NCBI RefSeq assembly: GCF_033446685.1
Contig: NZ_JAWQLY010000002.1
Span: 429,884 to 493,883 of the forward strand
DNA: 64,000 nucleotides
Source of the DNA: Modicisalibacter sp033446685
Lineage (GTDB): Bacteria; Pseudomonadota; Gammaproteobacteria; Pseudomonadales; Halomonadaceae
Direction: 5' to 3'
In this document: positions 40,116 to 49,817 of the stretch, one piece after another
How the letters are laid out: every line of letters starts with the position of its first letter
Position numbering within the stretch: the stretch's first letter is position 1
Notes under the pieces: generated by a model
Seen by the model: only the letters and a program-made list of their open reading frames with translations
Told to the model about the DNA's origin: nothing
Database searches by the model: none
Translations under genes and position numbers: made by a program

Positions 40116-43100
40116 ATATCCGTCGCCGAGGAAACTAGCCATATTCGGACTAATGCGCACGAGAGCCTTGGCTGTCTTGCTGGTCTTGGTATTGGGATGT
40201 GTGCTTGCGCCTGCAATGGCGCACGCCATGGGTTATTTCCCGACACCCACTGAAAATAGCAGCGGCAATGATGCCGGTGAAAGCGCGGCAGGAAATGAAG
40301 GTGTAGGCGCGGATCCGATGGGGAGTTCGGGTGGTTCGGGTGGTTCGGGTGGTTCGGGTAGTTCGGGTAGTTCGGGTGGTTCGGGTAGTTCGGGTAGTTC
40401 GGGTGACTCGGGTAGTTCGGGTAGTTCGGGTAGTTCGGGTAGTTCGGGTGACTCGGGTGAGAATAATGACATCGTGGAAAGCTACCCCGAGGTTCCCTAT
40501 AAAACGCCGGAGAATGCCCAGGCGGATGTCAAGCCGCGCTCCATGGTAGTCATGTCAAACGATCATCAGCTTTTCTTCAAGGCTTACACGGACTGGAGCG
40601 ACGTCGATGGCGATGGCGATATCGATGCCACGTTTGACGAAGATATAAAGTATTATGGCTACTTTGATAGTGATGCCTGCTATGTTTATAATCCCTCGCT
40701 CGATGGGGGAGCTTTCGAATATTCCTCGAGGATTAATGGAGCCTACTTCTGTGCTGACAATAAGAAATGGAGCGGCAATTTTCTGAATTGGGTCTCTATG
40801 ACCCGGATGGATATAATACGCAAGGTCCTATATGGCGGTAAGCGGTTTCGTGACAATGATTCACAGACGACTATTTTGGAACGTGCCTATCTGCCCTACG
40901 ATGCGCACTCTTTTGTAAAGGTAGTTAGTAATAGGCCATTACTTAATCGGCACACTCCCTTTGACGGAAACAGCTCAGTTTCATTCTGCAATACCACAGG
41001 CTATGGCGGCACTGGGCAGTCAAAGGATGTTGATGAACCGCCGTTGATTCGCGTTGCCGAGGGTGAGTGGCGGAACTGGGCTGCCAATGAACGCTGGCAG
41101 TGCACCTGGCGTAACGAATCGAAGCGTAGCAATGGAGATGGTAGTAAGCGCCCCGATAAGTCGAGCAACAGCTTGGGCGAGGAATATCTTGTGCGGGTCG
41201 AGGTATGTAGCCACTCGAAAGAGGGGTGCAAAGCCTATCCCGACTCTCAGCAGTTGAAGCCAACCGGATTGTTGCACGAGTATGCCGACAGTATCGATTT
41301 TGGCTTGACAACCGGTTCCTACGCTAAGAATACTCAGGGTGGCGTTTTACGCTCCAATGTGCGCAGTTTTAATGATGAAATAAACCCTAGCACAGGCGAG
41401 TTTCTTGATGTCGATGGCATAGTCAGTAATATCGATGCTTTCCGTATTTCTCGTTATACCTATGGCAACAATGATGGAACTTATAATACTAATGATAGTT
41501 GTACGTGGGGCACCTACTTTGGAAATGTTGGCAATGGCCGATGCTCGAGTTGGGGTAACCCATTCTCGGAAATTACTGCTGAGGCCCTTAATTACTTGAC
41601 GGGGGCTGCCAGGACCGAGTCATTCAGCGTCGGAACTGGAAGCGTGGAAAGCAATTATGTAAAAGGATTAAGCTCACCCGAGTGGTCTAACGATAGTGAT
41701 GCCGAGTGGTGTGCCTCGCATTCCATGATTTTGATTAACTCTAGTGAAGTCTCGTTTGATAATGACGCTGACTTGTCAAAGATTTCTTTGCGCAGCGGTA
41801 GTGTAAGGAGTTGGACTAATAAAATTGCTGAAAGCGAAAATATCAGCGGGAAATATTTTGTGGGTGAGTCGGGCGCGGACAATGACCGCCTTTGCACTGC
41901 CAAGACCGTCAATTCGGGAAATTTTTCCAATGTTAGAGGTATCTGCCCAGGCGCGCCGGGGGTCGGCGGTAGCTATAACGTAGCTGGTTTGGCCAAATAT
42001 GCTTATGAAACACCCATTATCCGTAATGAAAGTGACACTCAGGGTGAAAACGTCAGCACCTATGCGGTTAGACTCGCGGCAAACACGCCCATTATCGATC
42101 TTGGTGATGCCAAGATCGTGCCCGCCTGTAACAATACCCAGGACAATGGGCGATGCTCGATCGTCGATTTTAGACCCAAGCAACTAGGTCAGAACTCAGG
42201 TAGCTTCGATGTTACCTGGGAGGATTCCGAGTTCGGCGGCGATTACGATTCCGATTACGAAATGACTTTTTCCTATGAACGAGTTGGGGATCGTTTGAAT
42301 ATCAGGACGGATGTGGTCAATGACTCGTCTGGCAGAACCGCTGGAGTCGGGTACGTGCTGAGCGGCACAGATGGCCGCTACACTTCGACTTCGAGCACCG
42401 AGTTCGTCATGAATAACAACGGTACACGAGTGGCTAGCGATGGCTTTGTCGCTCACTCCGGGGTTGGCAACTATAGAGGCTCTTTGTGTAGCAATGGGTG
42501 CTCCGTAGGCAATGCGGCTACAACTATGAGCTACCATATTGGAAGCTCAGCCAGTGCCTCTTCGTTAAGGCCGCCGCTGTACTACGCTGCAAAATATGGT
42601 AACGATGAGGGCGAAAAGGCTTATTTTGAAGTCAATAACATCAACCAGCTTGCTGCCTCACTGAGGAATGTACTGGGTGGCGTTCTGACGAGTTCCAACC
42701 AGACGGGCTCGGGGTTGGGTTACAGCACCAACTACGATGGTGCGGTCTTTCAAACGGTTTACAATAACCTCAATAGCTGGTCGGGCGATCTTATTGCCTA
42801 TAACACCTCGTCGGCCGGAATAGCAGGCCGTAAATGGAGTGCGCGGGAACGCTTGAATGCCTTGATATCCGGCAATGGCAATCGCCAGGTCATCTCTACC
42901 AATCCGGCGACAGGGCAAGGTGTGCCGTTCGAGGCCAATCAACTACCCCAGCAGCTTGAAGATGCCGAAGCTATCGTGAGCTACCTGAGAGGCGATCCCG
43001 GCGAAGACGGCCAGTTCCGAGAACGACTCTGGCTGGACAATAGCGCGGCACCACTTGGCGACATCATCGATTCGCGCCCTTTTGTGGTGGCTTCACCCGA

Positions 43101-44685
43101 CAGTTACTACGTGCCTGAGAATGTCGAAGACACGTCGTATCTCCAGTTCGTTAACGAATACAAGCAGCGCACCCCGATGGTTTACGTGGGAGCGAATGAC
43201 GCCATGTTGCATGGCTTCAACGCTGCAACCGGCGATGAAGAAATTGCCTATGTCCCGGGGATGTTGCTTGACTCGGTCGCCGAGTTGGCTGACCCGGACT
43301 ACGAGCATCGCTTCTATGTCGATGGTAGTCCGACGGTGCTTGATGCGCGCTGGGGCGGGCAAAGCGATGCTAGTTGGCATTCGGTACTGGCCAGTGGGCT
43401 TGGCTCCGGCGGACGGGGTATCTTTACGCTGGATGTCACCGATCCCGATAATTTCAGTGAAGCGAATGCAAATCAGCTAGCGCTTTTCGAATATAGCCCG
43501 GCCACCGAACAGCGGCTGTTTGGCGGCAGCGAAGGCGGCGATGAGGGCGAGGATGAGGAAGGTAGCGCCGGCTCCGATACAGATGAACTGCATTTAGGCT
43601 ATATCTACGGGCGGCCAAGCATCGTTCAGCTCGAGAACGGACGTTACGCGCTGGTATTCGGCAATGGCTATTTCAGCCCCTCCGGCAAGGCTGCTCTTTA
43701 CATCATCTATCTTGATGCCGCCGCTGACGGCACCATCTCTACCGGCGACGTGATGCGCCTGGTGCCACCTTCTGCGGCCAATGCCGGAGAGAACGGCCTT
43801 TCCACGGCATCCCTGATCGATCGGGACAAGGATGGTCAGATGGATACCGCCTATGCCGGCGACCTGCTGGGCAACCTCTGGCGTTTCGACTTGAGCGGCG
43901 ACTCGTCTACCTGGCAGCACTCCATTACGCATCTGTTTACCGCCAAGCAAGGTGATGCCTATCCATTGATCACCACAGCCGTGGAAGTAGGACGGCATCC
44001 CGAGGGCGGGTTAATGGTTTTCTTCGGTACCGGGAGTCGTCCGGGGCGTTCCCTGCCAACATCCCAGGCACGCGGCGCCGTCGATGGTTTCTATGCGATA
44101 CGTGATGACGGCAGCCGGGGGCCATCCGATGATCCGCTTACACGGTCCAGTTTGGCGGAGCGTACGTTGGCGACCCAGGAGCGTATCGATGAGGACGGCA
44201 ATTCAGTGACGCTGCGTTATTTCGAGAATCCGCCCAGTAAGGGGACGTACGCTGCCAATGGCTGGCATATGGACTTTCCGGGTAACGAACGTGTCATCGA
44301 TGCGCCGGCCTTGCATGGCAATCACATCATTTTTACCAGCTTGATACCAGGGCAGGGACTATGTGGCGCGGAGGACAATGGTTTTCTCTATGAGCTATCG
44401 GCATTCGATGGCCTGGCTCCAGACGCGCCCGCCAATGACGCGAACGGCGATGGGCTCGTCAATGGGCAAGACAAGGTCGTTGATTCCGATAACGGGGGTG
44501 ATGTGGTGCCGGTAGGTATCGGCACGCAAGGCGCGATCTATACGCCGGTCATCGATACCAACCTAGAGGACAATACCGAGAACAAGCTCTCGGTAAATAC
44601 CGGAGCCCAGACACAAAGCTATCGCGGGACGCCCTTGAATCCGCTGGAACTGGGACGTGTCTCATGGCGCGAATTGGAGAACTGA
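40105..44685 (+). CDS. pilY1: type IV pilus tip adhesin PilY1
   Basis: A 1526-residue secreted protein. A signal peptide ends at APAMAHA; an alternative ATG at 40153 would give a tidier one. A Ser/Gly/Asp linker encoded by 15 tandem 9-bp units follows, then the PilY1 N-terminal region (FFKAYTDWSDVDGDGDID, WSGNFLNWVSMTRMD). The C-terminal beta-propeller carries the Ca-binding loop DRDKDGQMDTAYAGDLLGNL and an EF-like DANGDGLVNGQD. It sits at the pilus tip, aids retraction control and adhesion, and is released by the minor pilins. G+C drops markedly between about 40600 and 42650 (37% in 41461-41520). Confidence 0.92.
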   Translation: MFFEYPSPRKLAIFGLMRTRALAVLLVLVLGCVLAPAMAHAMGYFPTPTENSSGNDAGESAAGNEGVGADPMGSSGGSGGSGGSGSSGSSGGSGSSGSSGDSGSSGSSGSSGSSGDSGENNDIVESYPEVPYKTPENAQADVKPRSMVVMSNDHQLFFKAYTDWSDVDGDGDIDATFDEDIKYYGYFDSDACYVYNPSLDGGAFEYSSRINGAYFCADNKKWSGNFLNWVSMTRMDIIRKVLYGGKRFRDNDSQTTILERAYLPYDAHSFVKVVSNRPLLNRHTPFDGNSSVSFCNTTGYGGTGQSKDVDEPPLIRVAEGEWRNWAANERWQCTWRNESKRSNGDGSKRPDKSSNSLGEEYLVRVEVCSHSKEGCKAYPDSQQLKPTGLLHEYADSIDFGLTTGSYAKNTQGGVLRSNVRSFNDEINPSTGEFLDVDGIVSNIDAFRISRYTYGNNDGTYNTNDSCTWGTYFGNVGNGRCSSWGNPFSEITAEALNYLTGAARTESFSVGTGSVESNYVKGLSSPEWSNDSDAEWCASHSMILINSSEVSFDNDADLSKISLRSGSVRSWTNKIAESENISGKYFVGESGADNDRLCTAKTVNSGNFSNVRGICPGAPGVGGSYNVAGLAKYAYETPIIRNESDTQGENVSTYAVRLAANTPIIDLGDAKIVPACNNTQDNGRCSIVDFRPKQLGQNSGSFDVTWEDSEFGGDYDSDYEMTFSYERVGDRLNIRTDVVNDSSGRTAGVGYVLSGTDGRYTSTSSTEFVMNNNGTRVASDGFVAHSGVGNYRGSLCSNGCSVGNAATTMSYHIGSSASASSLRPPLYYAAKYGNDEGEKAYFEVNNINQLAASLRNVLGGVLTSSNQTGSGLGYSTNYDGAVFQTVYNNLNSWSGDLIAYNTSSAGIAGRKWSARERLNALISGNGNRQVISTNPATGQGVPFEANQLPQQLEDAEAIVSYLRGDPGEDGQFRERLWLDNSAAPLGDIIDSRPFVVASPDSYYVPENVEDTSYLQFVNEYKQRTPMVYVGANDAMLHGFNAATGDEEIAYVPGMLLDSVAELADPDYEHRFYVDGSPTVLDARWGGQSDASWHSVLASGLGSGGRGIFTLDVTDPDNFSEANANQLALFEYSPATEQRLFGGSEGGDEGEDEEGSAGSDTDELHLGYIYGRPSIVQLENGRYALVFGNGYFSPSGKAALYIIYLDAAADGTISTGDVMRLVPPSAANAGENGLSTASLIDRDKDGQMDTAYAGDLLGNLWRFDLSGDSSTWQHSITHLFTAKQGDAYPLITTAVEVGRHPEGGLMVFFGTGSRPGRSLPTSQARGAVDGFYAIRDDGSRGPSDDPLTRSSLAERTLATQERIDEDGNSVTLRYFENPPSKGTYAANGWHMDFPGNERVIDAPALHGNHIIFTSLIPGQGLCGAEDNGFLYELSAFDGLAPDAPANDANGDGLVNGQDKVVDSDNGGDVVPVGIGTQGAIYTPVIDTNLEDNTENKLSVNTGAQTQSYRGTPLNPLELGRVSWRELEN
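40324..40458 (+). repeat. 15 tandem 9-bp repeats inside pilY1
   Basis: Fifteen consecutive 9-base units of the form (A/G)GTTCGGGT or GACTCGGGT encode SSG, GSG or DSG triplets. The unit length is a multiple of three, so slippage would change linker length without breaking the frame. Confidence 0.95.
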
Positions 44686-45107
44686 TGAACAAGCAGCGTG
44701 GCTTCTCACTCATCGAGCTGATGATCGTGGTAGCGATCATCGCCATTCTGGCGGGCATCGCCTGGCCCTCCTACGAACGCTATGTGGATCGCTCCTACCG
44801 CGCCCAGGCTCAGGCCTCGATGCACGAGATGGCCCAGCGCCTGGAGCGCTACTACAGCCAGACCTACAGTTACGGCACCGATGGAAGCGATCAAGTGCCG
44901 TCGACAATGACGCCGGCGTTAGCGCCCGACGCCGTCCCCAGTTCCGGCACTCAGCGCTATACGCTAAAGGTCACGGTTTCCGGCAATGGCAGTAACTTCA
45001 CCATCACCGCAACGCCACAGGGCGCCCAAGCCGACGACCCGTGCGGTACACTGACGCTTGGCCAGGATGGCACTCAGACGGCTGCGGCAAGCGACTGCTG
45101 GAACTAG
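44685..45107 (+). CDS. pilE: type IV pilin-like protein PilE
   Basis: A 140-residue prepilin with leader MNKQRG, then FSLIELMIVVAIIAILAGIAWPSYERYV, including the +5 Glu. A C-terminal disulfide pair is likely (DPCGTLTLG...SDCWN). It closes the minor pilin operon as PilE does in Pseudomonas and relatives. TTGGAGA provides the site; the start overlaps the pilY1 stop by one base. It ends at a CTAG shared with the convergent fimT. Confidence 0.9.
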   Translation: MNKQRGFSLIELMIVVAIIAILAGIAWPSYERYVDRSYRAQAQASMHEMAQRLERYYSQTYSYGTDGSDQVPSTMTPALAPDAVPSSGTQRYTLKVTVSGNGSNFTITATPQGAQADDPCGTLTLGQDGTQTAAASDCWN

Positions 45108-45622
45108 CAGTCGGCGTTGTCATCGCGGGCACGGCGAACCCGCCCGAAGCTGGTGACGATCTGGCGGGCATTGCCGCTCTTTAGGTCGGGATGGCACAGG
45201 TCGAAGGTGCCGGGTTCCGTGGTGAAACCCGTAGGCTGATAGCTGAATCCGTTGGACTGATTACTGTTGTTCGTAATCCTTATCGCGCCGACATTGGCCG
45301 GATAACGCCGGATAAGCGTCTCGCCGCCATCGAGGATGGCGTCGTCATCGGCATCCTCGAACATTATCAAGCCGTTCTGCCAGTCGTTCGTACAAGTACT
45401 GTCGTCCTCGCTCGGGCATAGGTGGACTGTAGCCCGCCGTTCGGCGGCCTCGAGCCGTGTTGCGGAAATAGCCTGCCACAGGCGGTCGGCCTGGCGGTCG
45501 AGGGCGTTGCGTGCGGCCAGCTGCGAGAAGCTCGGCACGGCCCAGCCCGCGAGGATGCCGATGATCGCGATCACCACCAACAGTTCGATCAAGGTGAAAC
45601 CTCGGTTACGGGACACGCTCAT
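45104..45622 (-). CDS. fimT: pseudopilin FimT/GspH family
   Basis: A 172-residue prepilin: leader MSVSRNRG, then FTLIELLVVIAIIGILAGWAVPSF with Glu at +5. A GspH/FimT C-terminal domain contains RLWQAISATRLEAAERRATVHLCPS. FimT-type proteins can bind DNA in natural transformation or act as minor pilins. I chose the ATG at 45622 because it gives a short leader; a GTG at 45658 is possible. It is convergent with pilE, and both genes use the palindrome CTAG at 45104-45107 for their TAG stops. Confidence 0.85.
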   Translation of the reverse strand: MSVSRNRGFTLIELLVVIAIIGILAGWAVPSFSQLAARNALDRQADRLWQAISATRLEAAERRATVHLCPSEDDSTCTNDWQNGLIMFEDADDDAILDGGETLIRRYPANVGAIRITNNSNQSNGFSYQPTGFTTEPGTFDLCHPDLKSGNARQIVTSFGRVRRARDDNADC

Positions 45623-45734
45623 GCGAAAGACACTCACTGCATTAGAATGGGGCTCCACGAAGCTTCCGGGAAAGCGCCCCGCGCATCAAGCGTTCCGTGA
45701 GCTTGTGTAACTAACGCAGCCTGGAGGCTTTTGC

Positions 45735-46844
45735 GTGACTGCCAGCCACTTCCATTCCGAACATCCCGATTTCCTGATCGTCGGCGGCGGGGTCATCGGC
45801 ATGATGACCGCACTGCAACTGGCGGACGCCGGCCAACGCGTGACGCTGATCGAGCGTGGGCGCTGTGGCCACGAGGCATCCTGGGCGGGCGGCGGCATCG
45901 TCTCGCCGCTCTATCCCTGGCGTTACGGGGTGCCGGTCTCGGCGCTCTCGCGCTGGTCGGAGGGGTTCTATCCCGAACTCTCGCTGCGCCTGCTGGAAGA
46001 AACCGGTATCGACCCCGAGTATCGCCAGCGCGGATTGCTGTACTTGAGCGTCGACGACGAAGCGCGGGCGCTCGACTGGGCGCGCGAGGTCGGCAAGCCG
46101 CTGGAGCGTGTCGATGGGGAATTCATCTATCGCAAGGAGCCCCAGGCCGCGCCGGGCTTCGAACAGGCGTTGTGGATGCCGACCCTGGGTAGTATCCGCA
46201 ATCCGCGCCTGGCTCAAGCCTTGCGGGCGCGGTTGGCGGCGATGCCGCGGGTCACCCTGCGCGAGGGGATGGCGGTGGAGCGCCTGCTCGTCGAGGGCGA
46301 ACGGGTTGGTGGTGTCCAGGCCGGTGGCGAGCGGATCATGGCCGACCGCGTGATCGTCTGTGGCGGCGCCTGGAGCGCCGGATTGCTCGATAGCGTCGGT
46401 TATACGCTGGCGGTACGTCCGGTGAAGGGGCAGATGATCCTCTTCCGTGCGCCGCCCGGGCTGGTCGAGCGGGTGGTGCTGCTCGATGGGCGCTATGTGA
46501 TCCCGCGGGCCGATGGCCGCGTGCTGGCCGGCTCGACGCTGGAAGAGTGCGGCTTCGACAAGACCACCAGCGCCGCCGCGCGCGAGTCGTTGTGGGCGAG
46601 CGCAATGCGGATCGTGCCGGCGCTGGCCGACTGCGAGATAGAACATCATTGGGCCGGGCTGCGGCCGGGCTCGCCCGACGGCGTGCCGATGATCGGCGGC
46701 GTGCCGGGCGTCGCCGGGCTCTACGTCAACGCCGGTCACTATCGCAACGGGCTGGTGCTGGCGCCGGCGGCGACACGACTGCTGGTCGACGAATTGCTTG
46801 GCCGCGAGCCGATCGTCGATCCGCGTCCCTATCGCTTGGGGTGA
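45735..46844 (+). CDS. thiO: glycine oxidase ThiO
   Basis: A 369-residue FAD enzyme of the DAAO family. FAD motif: IVGGGVIGMMTALQLADAGQRVTLIERG. Also present are EASWAGGGIVSPLYPWRY (the ThiO signature region), RPVKGQMILFRAP, and HYRNGLVLAPAATRLL at the end. It oxidises glycine to the imine for the thiazole part of thiamine. The start is GTG with CTGGAGG upstream. It stands alone here, without other thi genes. Confidence 0.9.
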   Translation: MTASHFHSEHPDFLIVGGGVIGMMTALQLADAGQRVTLIERGRCGHEASWAGGGIVSPLYPWRYGVPVSALSRWSEGFYPELSLRLLEETGIDPEYRQRGLLYLSVDDEARALDWAREVGKPLERVDGEFIYRKEPQAAPGFEQALWMPTLGSIRNPRLAQALRARLAAMPRVTLREGMAVERLLVEGERVGGVQAGGERIMADRVIVCGGAWSAGLLDSVGYTLAVRPVKGQMILFRAPPGLVERVVLLDGRYVIPRADGRVLAGSTLEECGFDKTTSAAARESLWASAMRIVPALADCEIEHHWAGLRPGSPDGVPMIGGVPGVAGLYVNAGHYRNGLVLAPAATRLLVDELLGREPIVDPRPYRLG

Positions 46845-46880
46845 ATCGTTGCCCGCGTCGAACCACGGGGCGCCGTGGCG

Positions 46881-47132
46881 TCAGGAGGGAGGCGTCTGCT
46901 CCTCGAGAAAGCGTGCGTGATGATCGCTGGAGCAGAACCACAGCTGGTCGCGGCGTACGGCATCCTGTTCGGGCAGGTGCACGCGGCAATAGGCGCAACG
47001 CACCATCTTGGCGTCCTCGACGCGGCGCGGCGCGTCCTGCTCGAGCTTCCATTCACGGTACATGCGATAGAGCTTGAGGCCGGCCCAGAACAGCACCGCG
47101 AAGATGATCAGGCGGATGATCAATAGGTTCAT
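46881..47132 (-). CDS. PP0621-family small membrane-anchored zinc-ribbon protein
   Basis: An 83-residue protein. One N-terminal transmembrane helix (MNLLIIRLIIFAVLFWAGL) is followed by a cytoplasmic part with MVRCAYCRVHLPEQDAV and WFCSSDHHARFLE, a CxxC plus Cys/His pattern like a small metal-binding ribbon. This pattern is known as the PP0621 family in Pseudomonas and relatives; the function is unknown. The ATG at 47132 has GGGAG nearby. It is convergent with thiO. Confidence 0.75.
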   Translation of the reverse strand: MNLLIIRLIIFAVLFWAGLKLYRMYREWKLEQDAPRRVEDAKMVRCAYCRVHLPEQDAVRRDQLWFCSSDHHARFLEEQTPPS

Positions 47133-47284
47133 TCCTTGGTCTCCCATGACGGCCCGGCGGTGCTTTGCACGCGACAGCCCTTGCGGGACAATGAGGGTCA
47201 GGGGGTAGTGTAAAGCCAGCCTCATGGCTCGCCAATCGCGCCCCGCCCCATTTCTGGCCCAGCTACTGCGAGGATTGTTCGCTC

Positions 47285-48916
47285 ATGCAAGATTTGACCC
47301 TGGTAATGGCCCAGCTGGACCCGCTGGTGGGCGATATACCCGGCAATGCCGAGCGCGCCATCGAGGCCGTGCGCGAAGCGCGCATCGAGCACAAGGCCGA
47401 CGTCGTCGTCTTTCCCGAGCTGTTCCTGACCGGCTATCCGCCCGAAGACCTGCTGTTTCGCGAGTCGATGGAGGCGCGGCTCGAGGCGGCGCGTGCGCGC
47501 ATGGCACAAAAGGTGGCCAAGGACGTGATGGTGGTGATCGGCTATCCCGGCCATCGTGACAGTGGCTATCACAACCTGGCCGGAGTGCTCTACAACGGCG
47601 AGTGGCTGGGCGAGTACGCCAAGCAGGCGCTGCCCAATTACCAGGTCTTCGACGAGCGGCGCTATTTCATGCCCGGCAGCGAGCCTCTGGTCATCGAGCA
47701 TGGCGGTGCGAAGCTCGGCATCCTGATCTGCGAGGATCTATGGGACGGCGCGCCGGTACGCCAGTGCCGCGACGCCGGCGCCGACGTGCTGGTGACCCTC
47801 AACGCTTCGCCCTTTCATCAGAACAAGTCCGCCGAACGCCTGGCGCTGTTCGCCGAGCGCGCCCGCGAGGCGCAGCGCCCGGTGGTCTACGTCAACCAGA
47901 TCGGCGGTCAGGACGAGCTGGTCTTCGATGGCGGCTCGCTGGTCGTCGACGCGGCCGGCGAATTGCGTGTCCACGCCCCGCACTGGCAGGTCGGACTGAT
48001 GCCGGTGCGCTTTCTCAACGAAGGCGGTAGCTGGACGCCGGAAGCCGGCGAGATCGAGGAACTGCCCGACACCGAGGAAAACCTCTACTGCGCGCTGGTC
48101 ACCGGACTGCGCGACTACGTCAACAAGAGCGGTTTCCAGGGCGTGGTGCTGGGACTGTCGGGCGGCATCGATTCGGCGCTGTCGTTGGCGATCGCCGTCG
48201 ATGCCCTGGGCCCCGATCGTGTCCAGGCGGTGATGATGCCCTATCGCTACACGGCGCAGATCTCGCGTGACGATGCCGCCGAACAGGCGCGGCTGCTCGG
48301 CGTGCATTACGAGTCGCTGCCGATCGCCTCGATGGTCGAGGCGGCCAACGCAACGCTCGCCGAGAGCTTCGCCGGTGCGCCGGAAGACACCACCGAGGAG
48401 AATCTGCAGTCTCGGTGTCGCGGCGTACTGCTGATGGCGATCTCCAACAAGAAGGGCCTGATGGTGCTGACCACCGGCAACAAGAGCGAGATGGCGGTGG
48501 GTTACGCCACGCTCTACGGCGACATGGTTGGCGGGTACAACGCGCTCAAGGACGTCTACAAGACCTGGGTCTACCGGCTGGCGCGCTGGCGCAATACCCA
48601 GGGGCTGGCGATTCCGGAACGCGTGATCACCCGTCCGCCCTCGGCCGAGCTGGCTCCCGACCAGCAGGACAGCGATTCGCTGCCCGGCTACGACACGCTC
48701 GATGCGATCCTCGAGCGCTACATCGAGCGCGACATGAGCGCCGAGGCGATCATCGCTGCGGGGTTCGCCAGCGACGATGTCTACAAGGTCGTCAAGCTGG
48801 TCGACCGTAGCGAGTACAAGCGTCGCCAGGCGCCGGTCGGCGTGCGGGTCACCTTGCGCGGCTTCGGGCGCGACCGCCGCTATCCGATCGTCAACGGTTG
48901 GCAGCCGGGCGAATAA
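47285..48916 (+). CDS. nadE: glutamine-dependent NAD+ synthetase
   Basis: A 543-residue two-domain enzyme. The N-terminal nitrilase domain (about 1-265) has the catalytic Glu in DVVVFPELFLTGYPPEDLL and the Cys in LGILICEDLWDGAPV, and supplies ammonia from glutamine. The C-terminal synthetase domain carries the ATP pyrophosphatase loop LGLSGGIDSALSLAIAVDALG. It converts deamido-NAD to NAD. It is followed by the terminator at 48954-48992 shared with bamD. Confidence 0.95.
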   Translation: MQDLTLVMAQLDPLVGDIPGNAERAIEAVREARIEHKADVVVFPELFLTGYPPEDLLFRESMEARLEAARARMAQKVAKDVMVVIGYPGHRDSGYHNLAGVLYNGEWLGEYAKQALPNYQVFDERRYFMPGSEPLVIEHGGAKLGILICEDLWDGAPVRQCRDAGADVLVTLNASPFHQNKSAERLALFAERAREAQRPVVYVNQIGGQDELVFDGGSLVVDAAGELRVHAPHWQVGLMPVRFLNEGGSWTPEAGEIEELPDTEENLYCALVTGLRDYVNKSGFQGVVLGLSGGIDSALSLAIAVDALGPDRVQAVMMPYRYTAQISRDDAAEQARLLGVHYESLPIASMVEAANATLAESFAGAPEDTTEENLQSRCRGVLLMAISNKKGLMVLTTGNKSEMAVGYATLYGDMVGGYNALKDVYKTWVYRLARWRNTQGLAIPERVITRPPSAELAPDQQDSDSLPGYDTLDAILERYIERDMSAEAIIAAGFASDDVYKVVKLVDRSEYKRRQAPVGVRVTLRGFGRDRRYPIVNGWQPGE

Positions 48917-48953
48917 CCCGGCTTCGGGCATCGCGCCGCGAGCTACGAAAAGC

Positions 48954-48992
48954 AAAACACCTCCGCCGGAAACTTCCCGCGGAGGTGTTTTT
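48954..48992. terminator. terminator between nadE and bamD
   Basis: AAAACACCTCCGC (48954-48966) pairs with GCGGAGGTGTTTTT (48979-48992) around 12 bases. It has T-runs on both strands and so serves both convergent genes. Confidence 0.85.
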
Positions 48993-49025
48993 ATGGTGAA
49001 GGATTAAGCTTGCCGCCCGAAGCCG

Positions 49026-49817
49026 TTAAAGCGTCAGCGGCTTGGCATCGACGTGACGCGGCTCGAAGGTGCGACCGTCGAGGCGTTCGTTGTCCGGATC
49101 GTTCTCGACCAGGGTCTTGAGCACATCGCGGGCGCGATCGCGCATGTTGAGCCCCAGATAGCCCTCGACCATGGTCGCCAGCGCATCGCGGGTGGCGGTA
49201 GCCTGCGGGTAGTGCTCGAGCACCCAGCGGCCGCGCTCGACGGCGGCGACGTAGGCGCCCTTGCGCAGATAGAAGTCGGCGACCTGCAGCTCATGACGGG
49301 CCAGGACGTTGCGCAGATAAATGATGCGCTGACGGGCGTCGGCGGCGTAGGGGCTGTCGGGGAAGCGCCGCACCAGTTCGCCGAAGTCGACATAGGCATC
49401 CCGCGAGGCGCCCAGGTCACGCTTGGAGATGTCGATCAGCTCGAGCCCCTCGAGGCTGAAGCGTCCGGCCTCGTAGGCGGCCAGGCCGCGCAGGTAGTAG
49501 GCATAGTCGATCTGCGGATGGTCGGGATGCAGGCGGATGAAGCGGCTGGCGGCGGCGCGTGCGGCTTCCCAGTTCTCGATCTGATAATAGGCGTAGATCA
49601 ATTCCAGTTGGGCCTGCTCTGCATAGTTGCCGAACGGGAAGCGGGTATCCAGCGCCTCGAGCTGTTCGACGGCAGCGCTATAGCGCCCGGTATCGAGCGA
49701 TGACTGGGCCTGCTGGTAGAGTTCCTGCTCCTGAAGGTCAGGGTCCACCTCGTTGCTGGCACAGCCGGCGAGCAAGGCAGCGACAAGGGCCAGGGCGGCA
49801 AGGGGAGAAACGCGCAT
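49026..49817 (-). CDS. bamD: outer membrane assembly lipoprotein BamD
   Basis: A 263-residue lipoprotein. The signal peptide has a lipobox LLAGC (Cys19), then tetratricopeptide-like repeats: LYQQAQSSLDTGRYSAAVEQLEALDTRFPFGNYAEQAQLELIYAYYQ, then IRLHPDHPQIDYAYYLRGLAAYE. It is part of the BAM complex. I chose the ATG at 49817 because GAGG lies six bases upstream and the signal peptide is of normal length. It is divergent from rluD, as in many gammaproteobacteria. Confidence 0.94.
   Translation of the reverse strand: MRVSPLAALALVAALLAGCASNEVDPDLQEQELYQQAQSSLDTGRYSAAVEQLEALDTRFPFGNYAEQAQLELIYAYYQIENWEAARAAASRFIRLHPDHPQIDYAYYLRGLAAYEAGRFSLEGLELIDISKRDLGASRDAYVDFGELVRRFPDSPYAADARQRIIYLRNVLARHELQVADFYLRKGAYVAAVERGRWVLEHYPQATATRDALATMVEGYLGLNMRDRARDVLKTLVENDPDNERLDGRTFEPRHVDAKPLTL

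Noticed and set aside
40324..40458. Possible CRISPR array or phase-variation tract
   Set aside because: The units are contiguous with no spacers, and the 9-bp period keeps the frame, so neither applies.
40233..40472. Minus-strand frame with Pro-Glu-Leu repeats
   Set aside because: It is the complement of the 9-bp repeats in pilY1, so its repetitive look is only a by-product.
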